DNA of 20,117 nt from Limnohabitans sp. (GTDB taxonomy: Bacteria; Pseudomonadota; Gammaproteobacteria; Burkholderiales; Burkholderiaceae_C): NCBI GenBank assembly GCA_021731425.1, contig JAKFXJ010000173.1:1-20117 (forward strand), in the 5' to 3' direction. Positions 1 through 7,387 of the stretch are shown one piece after another. Both the position numbers and the translations under genes were made by a program. The notes below the pieces were generated by a model. The model was not told the origin of the DNA and searched no databases. It was given only the letters and a program-made list of their open reading frames with translations. Position 1 is the first letter of the stretch; every line of letters starts with the position of its first letter.

Positions 1-29
1 GGCCAAATCTTCTTGCTGCGGAGGCTGAC

Positions 30-710
30 ATGGGTTGCATTCTCAAAGGGGGCGGGGGCTTGTACAGCCGCGTGGTGGTGGGCGCGGTGCTGCTGGCTGC
101 GGGTTCGGGCTCACGCATGGGGCACCGTCCCAAAAGCTTGCTCGAGTTGGGTGGCGTGCCCTTGATTCGCCGCCAGCTGATCGCGTTGTCGGGCGCAGGC
201 ATGGACGAGGTGGTGGTGGTGCTGGGCCACTACGCGGATCGCATCGAAGAGGCAGTCAAGGAATTTCCGGTGACGCTGGTGCGCAACCCCGACCCGGACG
301 CCGGGCAGATTTCATCGCTGCGGCTGGGTTTGCAGGCGCTGTCGCCCAAATTGGACGCAGTGCTGGTGGCGCTGGCCGACCAGCCGCTCATCAACTCACA
401 AGACATCAACGACCTGATTGGCGCTTACAAAAAACGCCCCAGCGGCATTCAAGTGGTGCAGCCCACGGTCGATGGCTTGCCGGGCAACCCGGTCATGTTC
501 AGCACCGAGGTGCGCGAGCAAATTCTGGCAGGGGCTGCGAATGTGGGGTGCCGCCAATGGCAGTCCGCAAACCCCGACCAAGTGCACCACTGGGCGTGCA
601 GCAACAGCCGTTACCGCACCGATGTGGATACGCTGGAAGACATCGAGGCCTTGGCTGCACGCACCGGTCACCGGCTCAAGTGGCCAAGCGATTTGGCCGT
701 GACCGCCTGA
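30..710 (+). CDS. MobA/MocA-like nucleotidyltransferase (molybdenum cofactor guanylyl/cytidylyltransferase family)
   Basis: Cytoplasmic NTP transferase of 226 residues, likely attaching CMP or GMP to molybdopterin for the molybdenum hydroxylase encoded downstream. Seen: a nucleotide-binding N-terminus with LAAGSGSRMG at about residues 22-31 and a conserved Lys35; GQISSLRLGL in the middle, which resembles the MocA substrate loop; LADQPL, carrying the metal-binding Asp; and GLPGNPV late in the protein. The length fits the family (about 190-230). ATG at 30 is preceded by GGAG at 20-23, a good spacing; TTG at 60 or GTG at 72 are possible shorter starts that would still keep the LAAG motif. The next gene begins 11 bases after the stop. 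The partner genes XdhC and the iron-sulfur/molybdopterin subunits lie in the same direction, which supports the cofactor role. Whether the nucleotide is CTP or GTP cannot be decided here; CTP is the better guess for a xanthine-oxidase-family enzyme. Confidence 0.85.
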   Translation: MGCILKGGGGLYSRVVVGAVLLAAGSGSRMGHRPKSLLELGGVPLIRRQLIALSGAGMDEVVVVLGHYADRIEEAVKEFPVTLVRNPDPDAGQISSLRLGLQALSPKLDAVLVALADQPLINSQDINDLIGAYKKRPSGIQVVQPTVDGLPGNPVMFSTEVREQILAGAANVGCRQWQSANPDQVHHWACSNSRYRTDVDTLEDIEALAARTGHRLKWPSDLAVTA

Positions 711-721
711 CCGGTTTCACC

Positions 722-1420
722 ATGCTCCAGACCGACCCACTCCACACGCTTTGGCACACGCCCGTTGGCGTGTACCGCATGGCGCAGGCCGATGCGGTCA
801 ACGAGGTGTTGGTACGGGTGTTTCAAACGATGCGAGCCACCGACCCGGCCGTGTCGGGTGAGCCCCAAGCCTTTTATGCCAGCCGCGACGACTTGCTGCA
901 ACGCATCCGCTTGGCCGAGTGGGATCAATTGGTGCGCTTCATCGTGGACAGCGTGCGCCAGACGGTGGTGCTGGCCAACCAAGGCGCCTGGTCCGAAGCC
1001 AAACCGGGCTTTCAGATCGCGCTGCGCGGCATCTGGTTTCAAATCTCCAGCCAAGGCAGCCACCACGATGTGCACACGCATGGCAACTGTTCGTGGTCGG
1101 GCGTGTACTGCCTGCAGGTCGACCCGCCCGAGCAGCGCTGCCAGCATCCGGTGCTGGGCGAGGCCAATGGTGTGACGCGTTTTTATGGTCCGCACTTCAA
1201 CCGCCTGGGCGGCGCGGCCATGGACTTTGGCAATGCGTATTTGCAAAACGCCCACCTTGACATCGAGCCTGTACCGGGCCAGTTGGTGGTCTTCCCCTCG
1301 TGGCTGGCGCACCAGGCCATGCCCTATCACGGCACGGCTGACCGGGTGATCGTGTCCTTCAATGTGAGCGTGCACGCGGCGGGTGGTTCGGACCAATTGC
1401 ATGGGTACGCGCATGTCTGA
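722..1420 (+). CDS. Putative 2OG-Fe(II) oxygenase (2OG-FeII_Oxy_5 / TIGR02466-like)
   Basis: A 232-residue protein resembling the small putative 2-oxoglutarate/iron oxygenases. Seen: FQISSQGSHHDVHTHGNCSWSGVY around residues 106-129, split here as FQISSQG and HHDVHTHGN, with candidate iron ligands His118/His120 in the first metal motif. The distal motif FPSWLAHQAMPYHG (191-204) carries His197, and Arg208 is a candidate 2-oxoglutarate anchor. The SGVY strand after the first motif is typical of this family. The open frame runs far upstream, but that part overlaps the nucleotidyltransferase in another frame; ATG at 722, just after that gene's stop, is the natural start. It sits between two molybdenum-cofactor genes, with the next gene overlapping its 3' end, so it is probably co-transcribed. 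Substrate is unknown; a link to the hydroxylase pathway is only inferred from position. Confidence 0.75.
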   Translation: MLQTDPLHTLWHTPVGVYRMAQADAVNEVLVRVFQTMRATDPAVSGEPQAFYASRDDLLQRIRLAEWDQLVRFIVDSVRQTVVLANQGAWSEAKPGFQIALRGIWFQISSQGSHHDVHTHGNCSWSGVYCLQVDPPEQRCQHPVLGEANGVTRFYGPHFNRLGGAAMDFGNAYLQNAHLDIEPVPGQLVVFPSWLAHQAMPYHGTADRVIVSFNVSVHAAGGSDQLHGYAHV

Positions 1421-2564
1421 GCGCCAGCGTCCCGCTGCAACTGGCCCGCATGGCCTGGGCCAGCCGTCTGTTGCTGCGCTGGTCCACGCCGGTGAGGTGG
1501 CCCAATGGACGGTGGTCTTGCTCGCTTGGCTGTGGCTGGGCGAGCAAGGCATGCGTCTGGGCTGGTCCTTGGCCAGCGGAGTGTTGGCGGTGGTGCTGTG
1601 GTGGGCTGCGCGACTGCTCAGTCGCGGCCGTGTGTGGGCCTTGGCGTCATCCCCGGCTTGGATGGGACTTTTGGGCTTGCTGACCGCATGGGGCGTTTGG
1701 TGGCCTGACGTTTTGCCGGGTCACAGAGCGGCCCATGCGGGTTTGTTGGTCTTGGCCATGGTGTGGGGTGTTTGGTGCGGCTTGATCGAAACCCGCAGTC
1801 AGTCCAGCACGTTCTCTTTGGGACGGGTGGCATGGCACCCGGTGGTGGCCGCTGCGTTGACCTATGGGGCTTGGCGCATGCCAGACAGTGTTTCGTCGGC
1901 ACCCGTGGGCGTGAGTGCTGTGCTGGCACTGTGTGCGGCCGTATTGCACGCGCGAGAACGTTTTAGCACACGGCAGCCCACGGTCTGCCGGGGTGTTCAT
2001 TCCAGTTTGCCACTGGTACTGCCCTCTTCGGCGATGGGGCTGATGATGGGCAGTCTGTGGTTGGGCAACGCTTGGTGTGCTGGTTTGAACCTGTCACTGG
2101 CGTGGATGGCCACCTCGCATTTGGTGTTGATGGCGGGTTTACCGGCCTTGGTGGCTGGGTTCATGCGGTGGTGGGTGCCTGATGGCGATGCCCGTTTTCA
2201 TGAGCGCCTGAGTTACATCAGTTTGGGTTTTCTGATCTTGGGCCCCTTGATGCTGTTGGGCGACAGTGCGGTACATGGGGCTTTGGCCATGGTGCTGCCC
2301 TCCTTGGCTTGGGCTGTGCACCTGGGTCGTCACCGCTTGCCGCGGGGGTCTGCCGTGCGGTGGGCACCGGGCGTGCAACGTGGTTTGGCACTTTTGCTGG
2401 GGCCAGGCTTGCTGGCGTGGGTGGGTTTGCTCAGCCCCTGGCAAGGGCCCGTGGCCGTGCAGTCGGCTTTTGCACTGTTGGGCCTTTTGGCGGCGGTGCA
2501 AATTCTGTATGGGGTACGGCGCTGGGCGGTGCCTGCCTCTGCCGGCTTGCCCCATGAATTTTGA
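1413..2564 (+). CDS. Polytopic inner-membrane protein of unknown function
   Basis: I do not recognise this family. The protein of 383 residues is strongly hydrophobic, with about ten to twelve segments long enough to cross the membrane, for example near residues 30-46, 51-69, 82-100, 108-125, 160-180, 199-219, 223-250, 267-302 (two), 323-342 and 347-367. Between them are short loops rich in Arg and Trp. No catalytic or heme motif is obvious. ATG at 1413 overlaps the stop of the oxygenase gene by 8 bases, suggesting translational coupling; ATG at 1401 and GTG at 1383 are in-frame alternatives, and none has a strong ribosome-binding site. It ends 45 bases before xdhC, so it is very likely in the same operon. 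A transport or membrane-anchoring role for the pathway is possible but unsupported by any motif. Confidence 0.7.
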   Translation: MSERQRPAATGPHGLGQPSVAALVHAGEVAQWTVVLLAWLWLGEQGMRLGWSLASGVLAVVLWWAARLLSRGRVWALASSPAWMGLLGLLTAWGVWWPDVLPGHRAAHAGLLVLAMVWGVWCGLIETRSQSSTFSLGRVAWHPVVAAALTYGAWRMPDSVSSAPVGVSAVLALCAAVLHARERFSTRQPTVCRGVHSSLPLVLPSSAMGLMMGSLWLGNAWCAGLNLSLAWMATSHLVLMAGLPALVAGFMRWWVPDGDARFHERLSYISLGFLILGPLMLLGDSAVHGALAMVLPSLAWAVHLGRHRLPRGSAVRWAPGVQRGLALLLGPGLLAWVGLLSPWQGPVAVQSAFALLGLLAAVQILYGVRRWAVPASAGLPHEF

Positions 2565-2609
2565 CGGCTTAAGGCACCCCATTTTTTCGCAAGACAAACG
2601 GAGACAAGC

Positions 2610-3614
2610 ATGAACAGCATCGACATTGACGTGATCCGCACCGCGCTGGACTGGCAAAGCCGGGGCCATCGCGTGGTCATGGGCACGGTGGTGCGCACCT
2701 GGGGCTCGGCCCCCCGCCCGCCAGGCTCTTTGATGATCATCCGGGACGATGGCCAAGTGGCTGGTTCGGTCTCTGGTGGCTGCATTGAGGACGACTTGAT
2801 CCGCCGCGTGGCCGCTGGCGAGCTGGCTCTGCGTCTGCCCGACACCACCACCTACGGCCAAACCGCTGAAGAGGTGCGCCGCTTTGGCCTGCCCTGCGGC
2901 GGCTCCGTGCAGGTGGTGCTGGAGCCGCTCTCGGCCCAGTCGCAACTGCGCGAATTGCTGGTGCTGATCGAGCAACACCAACGCGTCGAGCGCCGCATGG
3001 ACATGGCGACTGGCATGGTGCGCATGGGGGCAGCCACCGAAGGCGACAAGCTGCAGTTTGATGGCCAAAGCCTGACCACGGTGCACGGCCCACGCCTGCG
3101 TTTGCTGATCATTGGTGGAGGGCAGTTGTCGCGCTATTTGGCCCATATGGCGGTGATGCTGGACTACCAGGTCACGGTGTGCGAGCCGCGTGTGGAGTAC
3201 CACGAAGGCTGGGAAGTCATGAGCGGCGTGACCTTGTCCAAAGAGATGCCCGACGACCTGGTGCTGGCCATGCAGCTGGACCACAACAGCGCCGTGGTGG
3301 CCGTCACACACGACCCCAAGCTGGACGACCTGGCCCTGATGGAAGCATTGTGCACCCCCGCGTTTTATGTGGGCGCATTGGGCTCGCTGCACAACAACGC
3401 GCAGCGCCGCAAACGCTTGCTCGACTTTGACGTGAGCGAAGAAGAAGTGCGCCAACTGCACGGCCCCGTCGGCCTGAACTTGGGCGCTTTGACCCCACCC
3501 GAAATCGCGCTGAGCATCGTGGCCGAAATGACCGCCTTGCGCCGCGGCACAGATTTGAGCCAAGCGCTGAGCAATTGGCAAGGCTCTAAAACAGTGTGTG
3601 GTTTGAGTGTATGA
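2610..3614 (+). CDS. xdhC: XdhC/CoxI family molybdenum-hydroxylase maturation factor
   Basis: A 334-residue cytoplasmic protein that by family knowledge binds molybdenum cofactor, helps its sulfuration and delivers it to a xanthine-dehydrogenase-type enzyme. Seen: the N-terminal CoxI domain with GSAPRPPGS (32-40), GSVSGGCIE (52-60) containing Cys58, and FGLPCGG (92-98) with Cys96; then a C-terminal Rossmann domain beginning LLIIGGGQLSRYLA (165-178). Length and two-domain order match XdhC. ATG at 2610 has GGAGA a few bases upstream. It lies after the membrane protein and before the iron-sulfur and molybdopterin subunits, the expected client enzyme. An imperfect hairpin follows the stop, so the structural genes downstream may have separate transcription. 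Confidence 0.93.
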   Translation: MNSIDIDVIRTALDWQSRGHRVVMGTVVRTWGSAPRPPGSLMIIRDDGQVAGSVSGGCIEDDLIRRVAAGELALRLPDTTTYGQTAEEVRRFGLPCGGSVQVVLEPLSAQSQLRELLVLIEQHQRVERRMDMATGMVRMGAATEGDKLQFDGQSLTTVHGPRLRLLIIGGGQLSRYLAHMAVMLDYQVTVCEPRVEYHEGWEVMSGVTLSKEMPDDLVLAMQLDHNSAVVAVTHDPKLDDLALMEALCTPAFYVGALGSLHNNAQRRKRLLDFDVSEEEVRQLHGPVGLNLGALTPPEIALSIVAEMTALRRGTDLSQALSNWQGSKTVCGLSV

Positions 3615-3644
3615 ATCAGGCGCTGGTGCACGCTGGCTGGCCAT

Positions 3645-3673
3645 CGGCTCAGGGTTTGCCCGTGTTTGAGCCG
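3645..3673 (+). repeat. Inverted repeat downstream of xdhC
   Basis: CGGCTCA (3645-3651) pairs with TGAGCCG (3667-3673) around a 15-base loop that itself contains GGGTTTGCCC. It lies 30 bases after the xdhC stop. There is no T-tract, so it is at best a weak or factor-dependent terminator or a transcript-processing hairpin separating the maturation genes from the structural genes. Confidence 0.3.
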
Positions 3674-3805
3674 CGGGTGACAGTCTGACCAACCCGGGCA
3701 CCTTATCTTTAGAAACAGAAATTTTGAGATTTGATTTTTTAGGCATGCCGTGTGCGTTCAGCGAAGTGCCAACGAAGACCCGTTCATAGATCAACAGGAG
3801 ACAAT

Positions 3806-4279
3806 ATGGTTCGAATGAAAGTCAATGGCGAGGCCGTCTCGGTCGATGCCAAGCCGGAGACCCCTTTGCTGTGGGTCATCCGCGAAAAACTCAACCTCAC
3901 GGGCACCAAGTTCGGCTGCGGCATTGCCCAGTGCGGCGCCTGCACCGTGCACCTGAACGGTGAACCCGTTCGCTCTTGCTCGCTGCCCGTGTCGGCCGCC
4001 GAGGGCAAAGACATCACCACCGTCGAAGGCCTGATGAAGACCCCCACTGGCCAAGCTTTGCAAGCCGGTTGGGTCAAAGCCCAAGCGCCGCAATGCGGCT
4101 ACTGCCAGTCGGGCCAGCTCATGGCTGCGGCCAAGGTGATCAGCGTGGTCAAAAAGAACCTCAGCCGCACCGAAATCCTGGAAGCCATGAGCGGCAACAT
4201 CTGCCGCTGCGGCACTTACAACCAGATTGCCAGCGCGGTCTCCCACGCCCAGAAAACCCTCCAAGGAGGCAAGGCATGA
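3806..4279 (+). CDS. (2Fe-2S)-binding small subunit of a molybdenum hydroxylase (IorA/CoxS-like)
   Basis: A 157-residue electron-transfer subunit. The N-terminal plant-type ferredoxin domain has Cys38, Cys43, Cys46 and Cys58 (GTKFGCG, CGACTVHL, RSC). The C-terminal helical domain has Cys97, Cys100, Cys133 and Cys135 (QCGYCQSG and NICRCGTY). All eight ligands for two [2Fe-2S] clusters are present, and the length is typical of isoquinoline 1-oxidoreductase alpha and aldehyde-oxidoreductase small subunits. ATG at 3806 is chosen over an upstream in-frame start at 3752 because AGGAGA sits just ahead and the fold begins immediately. The stop overlaps the start of the large subunit as ATGA (4276-4279), which implies stoichiometric coupled translation. 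It has no export signal of its own; it would be carried out folded with the Tat-signalled partner. No clear promoter was identified in the gap of about 190 bases upstream, although that gap is AT-rich near 3700-3745. Confidence 0.93.
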   Translation: MVRMKVNGEAVSVDAKPETPLLWVIREKLNLTGTKFGCGIAQCGACTVHLNGEPVRSCSLPVSAAEGKDITTVEGLMKTPTGQALQAGWVKAQAPQCGYCQSGQLMAAAKVISVVKKNLSRTEILEAMSGNICRCGTYNQIASAVSHAQKTLQGGKA

Positions 4280-6453
4280 AAACGATGAACACTTCTCTGA
4301 CCCCCAGCGTGTCGCGCCGCTCTTTCATCCTCGGCTCGGGCGGTCTGGCTTTGGGCCTGTCCTTTGGCCTGACACAAACCGAACTAGCGCTGGCCCAAGC
4401 ACCTGGCGCGGGCGGCTTTGGCCCCAACAGCTGGATCAACATTGGCTTGGACGGCGTGGTGACCTTGATGTCCCCGGCCTCTGAGATGGGCCAAGGCACC
4501 ATGACCGCCATGCCCATGCTGCTGGCCGAAGAGATGGACCTGGACTGGAGCCAAGTGCGTGTGGTGCAGTCGCCCAGCGACCCCAAGCGCTTTGGCAACC
4601 CCCGCTTTGGTGGCGGTATGACCACCGGCGCGTCGCGCACGGTGCAGGGCTATTACGAGCCGTTGCGCCTGGCCGGCGCCCAAGCCCGTTTGGTGATGGT
4701 GAACGCTGCAGCCCAAGCCATGGGCGTGCCTGCTGCTGAGCTGCGCACCGAAGCCAGCCGCGTGATCCACAGCAGTGGCCGCGCCATGACGTATGCCGAC
4801 ATCGCCAAGATGGCCAAGGCCCCGGCCGAGCTGCCCAAAGTCGACAAGAGCATGCTCAAGCCGATGGCGCAGTTCCGCCTGATCGGCAAAGACATCCCCC
4901 GCGTGGATGTGCCTTCCAAGTCGAGCGGCCAAGCGCTCTACGGCATTGACCAGCGTTTGCCCGGCATGCTGTGGGCTTCGGTGTTGCGTGCACCGGTGCA
5001 AGGCGAGACACCGGAGAGCGTGGACGACACCGCCGCCCGTGCGGTGGCAGGGGTCAAGAACGTGGTGCGTTTGCCTTATGGCGTGGCCGTGGTGGCCGAT
5101 TCGTTTTACACCGCCAAAATGGCGCGTGACCAGCTCAAGGTGGTTTGGAGCCAAAAGGCCAAGGCCCGTGCGCAGAACTCCGACACCATGCGTGCCGAGT
5201 ACATCAAGCGTGCGCAAAACCTCGACGACAAAGGGGTCGCATTCATCGCACACGGTGACGCGGCCAAGCAGTTGGCCGGTGCCACCCGCACCTTCAGCGC
5301 CACCTACACCAGCGAGATGGTCAGCCACATTTGCCTGGAGCCGATGAACTGTACCGCGCGTGTGGACGGCGACAAGATCGAAGTCTGGGCACCGGCCCAG
5401 TCGGCCTCGTTTGTCACTGGCACGGTGGCGGGCGCGGGTGGCTTCAAACCCGAAAACATCAAGGTGAACATCACTTTGCTGGGTGGTGGTTTTGGACGCC
5501 GTGTGGAAGCCGACTACTCTGCAGATGCCGCTTTGGTGGCCAAGGCCATGCCGGGTACGCCCATCCAGGTGATCTGGACCCGCGAAGACGACATGACGCA
5601 CGACAAATACCGCCCCATGACCGGCCAGCATTTGGTGGCCGGTGTCGATGCACAGGGCAAATTGGTGGGCCTGCTGCACCGCGTCGTGTCCGAGGGCGTT
5701 TACGCCCGCGTGGTGCCACCAGCTTTCAAAGCATCGGGCGGCAAAGACGCGCCTGTGATGGAAGGCACCGAGATCACCTACGACATTCCCGACCACAGCG
5801 TGCAGTTCATGATCGAAGAGCGCGGCATCCAAGCCGGCTTCTGGCGTGCGGTGGGCCCGGGCTACACCAAGTTCGCGATCGAGACCCTGATTGACGAAGT
5901 GGCGCGTGGCGTGAAAGCAGACCCCCTGGCTTACCGCATGGACCTGCTCAAGAAACACCCGCGTGGCCAGGCCGTGCTCAAAGCGGTGGCCGACATGTCC
6001 CAATGGGGCCAAGCCAAACTGCCCCAAGGTCACGCACTGGGTCTGGCGTTCTCGGACGCTTGGAACACCTACTGCGGAATGGTGGTGCAGGTGTCCATCG
6101 AAAAAGGCCGCCCCAAGGTGCACAAGGTCTGGTCTGCGGTGGACTGCGGTCACGCTTTGCAACCACAAAACATTCAGGCGCAAATCGAAGGTTCGGTCAT
6201 CTTTGGCTTGTCAGCCGCGTTGCATGAGCGCATGGACTTCAAGGCGGGTGAACCGCAACAGGTGAACCTGAACACCTACCAGGTTCTGCGTGCCAACGAA
6301 GCGCCCGAAGTGGTGGTGAAGGTGATGCCCACCGACAACCACCCTGGTGGCATTGGCGAAGTGGGTCTGCCGCCCTTGGCGCCAGCCATTGCCAACGCGA
6401 TCGCATCACTCAATGGCAAGCGCTTGCGGGCATTGCCTTTGCCGACGGTCTGA
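4276..6453 (+). CDS. Molybdopterin-binding large subunit, xanthine dehydrogenase family (isoquinoline 1-oxidoreductase beta-like)
   Basis: A 725-residue catalytic subunit that would hydroxylate an N-heterocycle or oxidise an aldehyde using water as oxygen source. Seen: a Tat signal with SRRSFIL (13-19), a hydrophobic stretch and an ALAQA-type cleavage site near 40; GGGFGRR (403-409), the molybdopterin-contact loop; and GGIGEVGLPP near the C-terminus, where Glu695 matches the catalytic base of the family. The two-part arrangement with a Tat leader fits the IorB/membrane-associated aldehyde dehydrogenase group rather than cytoplasmic xanthine dehydrogenase. ATG at 4276 follows AGGAGG at 4263-4268 and overlaps the small subunit stop. 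The usual cytochrome c partner gene is not adjacent, so the electron acceptor is unclear. Exact substrate cannot be read from sequence. Confidence 0.92.
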   Translation: MKTMNTSLTPSVSRRSFILGSGGLALGLSFGLTQTELALAQAPGAGGFGPNSWINIGLDGVVTLMSPASEMGQGTMTAMPMLLAEEMDLDWSQVRVVQSPSDPKRFGNPRFGGGMTTGASRTVQGYYEPLRLAGAQARLVMVNAAAQAMGVPAAELRTEASRVIHSSGRAMTYADIAKMAKAPAELPKVDKSMLKPMAQFRLIGKDIPRVDVPSKSSGQALYGIDQRLPGMLWASVLRAPVQGETPESVDDTAARAVAGVKNVVRLPYGVAVVADSFYTAKMARDQLKVVWSQKAKARAQNSDTMRAEYIKRAQNLDDKGVAFIAHGDAAKQLAGATRTFSATYTSEMVSHICLEPMNCTARVDGDKIEVWAPAQSASFVTGTVAGAGGFKPENIKVNITLLGGGFGRRVEADYSADAALVAKAMPGTPIQVIWTREDDMTHDKYRPMTGQHLVAGVDAQGKLVGLLHRVVSEGVYARVVPPAFKASGGKDAPVMEGTEITYDIPDHSVQFMIEERGIQAGFWRAVGPGYTKFAIETLIDEVARGVKADPLAYRMDLLKKHPRGQAVLKAVADMSQWGQAKLPQGHALGLAFSDAWNTYCGMVVQVSIEKGRPKVHKVWSAVDCGHALQPQNIQAQIEGSVIFGLSAALHERMDFKAGEPQQVNLNTYQVLRANEAPEVVVKVMPTDNHPGGIGEVGLPPLAPAIANAIASLNGKRLRALPLPTV

Positions 6454-6466
6454 CAGGACACGTATG

Positions 6467-6493
6467 CCCATCGCCCACGGAGTGTGCGATGGG
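6467..6493. terminator. Hairpin between convergent genes, candidate bidirectional terminator
   Basis: CCCATCGCCCAC (6467-6478) pairs with GTGTGCGATGGG (6482-6493), leaving a 3-base loop and one mismatch. It lies in the 84-base gap where the molybdopterin subunit gene and the otn operon converge, just where a shared terminator is expected. There is no strong T-tract on either side, so termination strength is uncertain. Confidence 0.45.
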
Positions 6494-6537
6494 TGTTGCA
6501 CAGTCCTAGATCAGCCTCTGTGCACCCAAGCCAACGA

Positions 6538-7371
6538 TCAGAGGTAAGGCCGCGCCCAGTTCAGACCGCGTGAAGTACCACCCGCCGACGCATCGGCCGG
6601 GTTGTACTCACAACCAATCCAACCGTCCCAGCCGCACTCGGCCGACACCTTGTCGATGGTCTGGAAAATGTGTGTCCAGTTCACCTCGCCTGTGCCCGGC
6701 TCGTGGCGGTTGGGCACTTCGGCAATCTGGAAATGCCCCACCCGGCCTGTGGGCAGGTACTGGGCAATCTTGGCACTCAAATCGCCTTCGACGATCTGGC
6801 AGTGGAACAGGTCCATCTGCACCTTCACATTCGCAGCCCCCACCGCCTGCACGATGCGGTGCGCATGGTCTTGGCGGTTGAGGTGAAAGCCCGGCACGCT
6901 GCGGGTGTTGATGGGCTCCACCAGCACATCGCGCCCTGCTTTGGCCGCTTCTGCAGCGGCCCATTGCAAGTTGCTGACGAGGGTGGCGTCTGCGGCATCA
7001 GCGCTCGCACCATCAGAGCGCAAGCCCACCATGGCGTGGATGCGTGGGCAGTTCAGCGCCTCGGCATAAATCAAGGCTTGTGTAAAACCGATTCGAAAGT
7101 CGGCCTCGCGCCCGGGCACACTGGCCGTGCCACGTTGACCGGTTTCCCAAGCCTTGGCAAAGCCCTCGGTGTCGGTGCCGCCCGGTGGCATGTTGAACAG
7201 CACTTGCTGCAGGCCATTAGCCTTGAGGCGGGCCGCCAGTTCTTGCGCAGGAAATGCATAAGGGAACAAATACTCCACGGCCTTGAAGCCGTCTTTGGCC
7301 GCGGCTTCAAAGCGGTCCAGAAACGGCAGGTCGGGGTACATCATCGACAGATTGGCGGCAAAACGAGGCAT
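6538..7371 (-). CDS. otnI: 2-oxo-tetronate isomerase (OtnI), hydroxypyruvate isomerase family
   Basis: A 277-residue TIM-barrel sugar isomerase. Family members are annotated as hydroxypyruvate isomerase; beside otnK and otnC they are known to interconvert 2-oxo- and 3-oxo-tetronates. Seen: the start MPRFAANLSMMY with FLDRF; VEPIN with Glu152; QMDLFHCQ with Asp187 and His190; HFQIAEVPNRHEPGTGE with Gln216 and His223; and GCEYNP with Glu255. These fit the acidic/His metal site of the family. ATG at 7371 is preferred over a longer in-frame start at 7404 because the fold begins there and the longer version would run into the previous gene. It is the last gene of the - strand operon, 16 bases after otnC. 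Context strongly favours OtnI over a glyoxylate-pathway Hyi. Confidence 0.88.
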   Translation of the reverse strand: MPRFAANLSMMYPDLPFLDRFEAAAKDGFKAVEYLFPYAFPAQELAARLKANGLQQVLFNMPPGGTDTEGFAKAWETGQRGTASVPGREADFRIGFTQALIYAEALNCPRIHAMVGLRSDGASADAADATLVSNLQWAAAEAAKAGRDVLVEPINTRSVPGFHLNRQDHAHRIVQAVGAANVKVQMDLFHCQIVEGDLSAKIAQYLPTGRVGHFQIAEVPNRHEPGTGEVNWTHIFQTIDKVSAECGWDGWIGCEYNPADASAGGTSRGLNWARPYL

Positions 7372-7387
7372 GGGTTTCTTTCGAGGT

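Noticed and set aside
3611..3688. A 25-codon ORF starting in an ATGA overlap with the xdhC stop
   Set aside because: The overlap looks like coupling, but the peptide is short, has no motif, and coincides with the inverted repeat at 3645-3673.
2139..3794. A 551-residue open frame antisense to xdhC and the membrane protein
   Set aside because: Composition is typical of a shadow frame, and it crosses two real genes and an intergenic gap.
3690..3805. Promoter for the Mo hydroxylase subunits in the AT-rich stretch
   Set aside because: TTGAGA (3724-3729) and TTGATT (3731-3736) have no acceptable -10 box at the right distance, so no promoter is claimed.
4384..6183. A 599-residue open frame antisense to the molybdopterin subunit
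   Set aside because: His/Gly/Val-rich shadow of a well-supported gene; no motif or ribosome-binding site.
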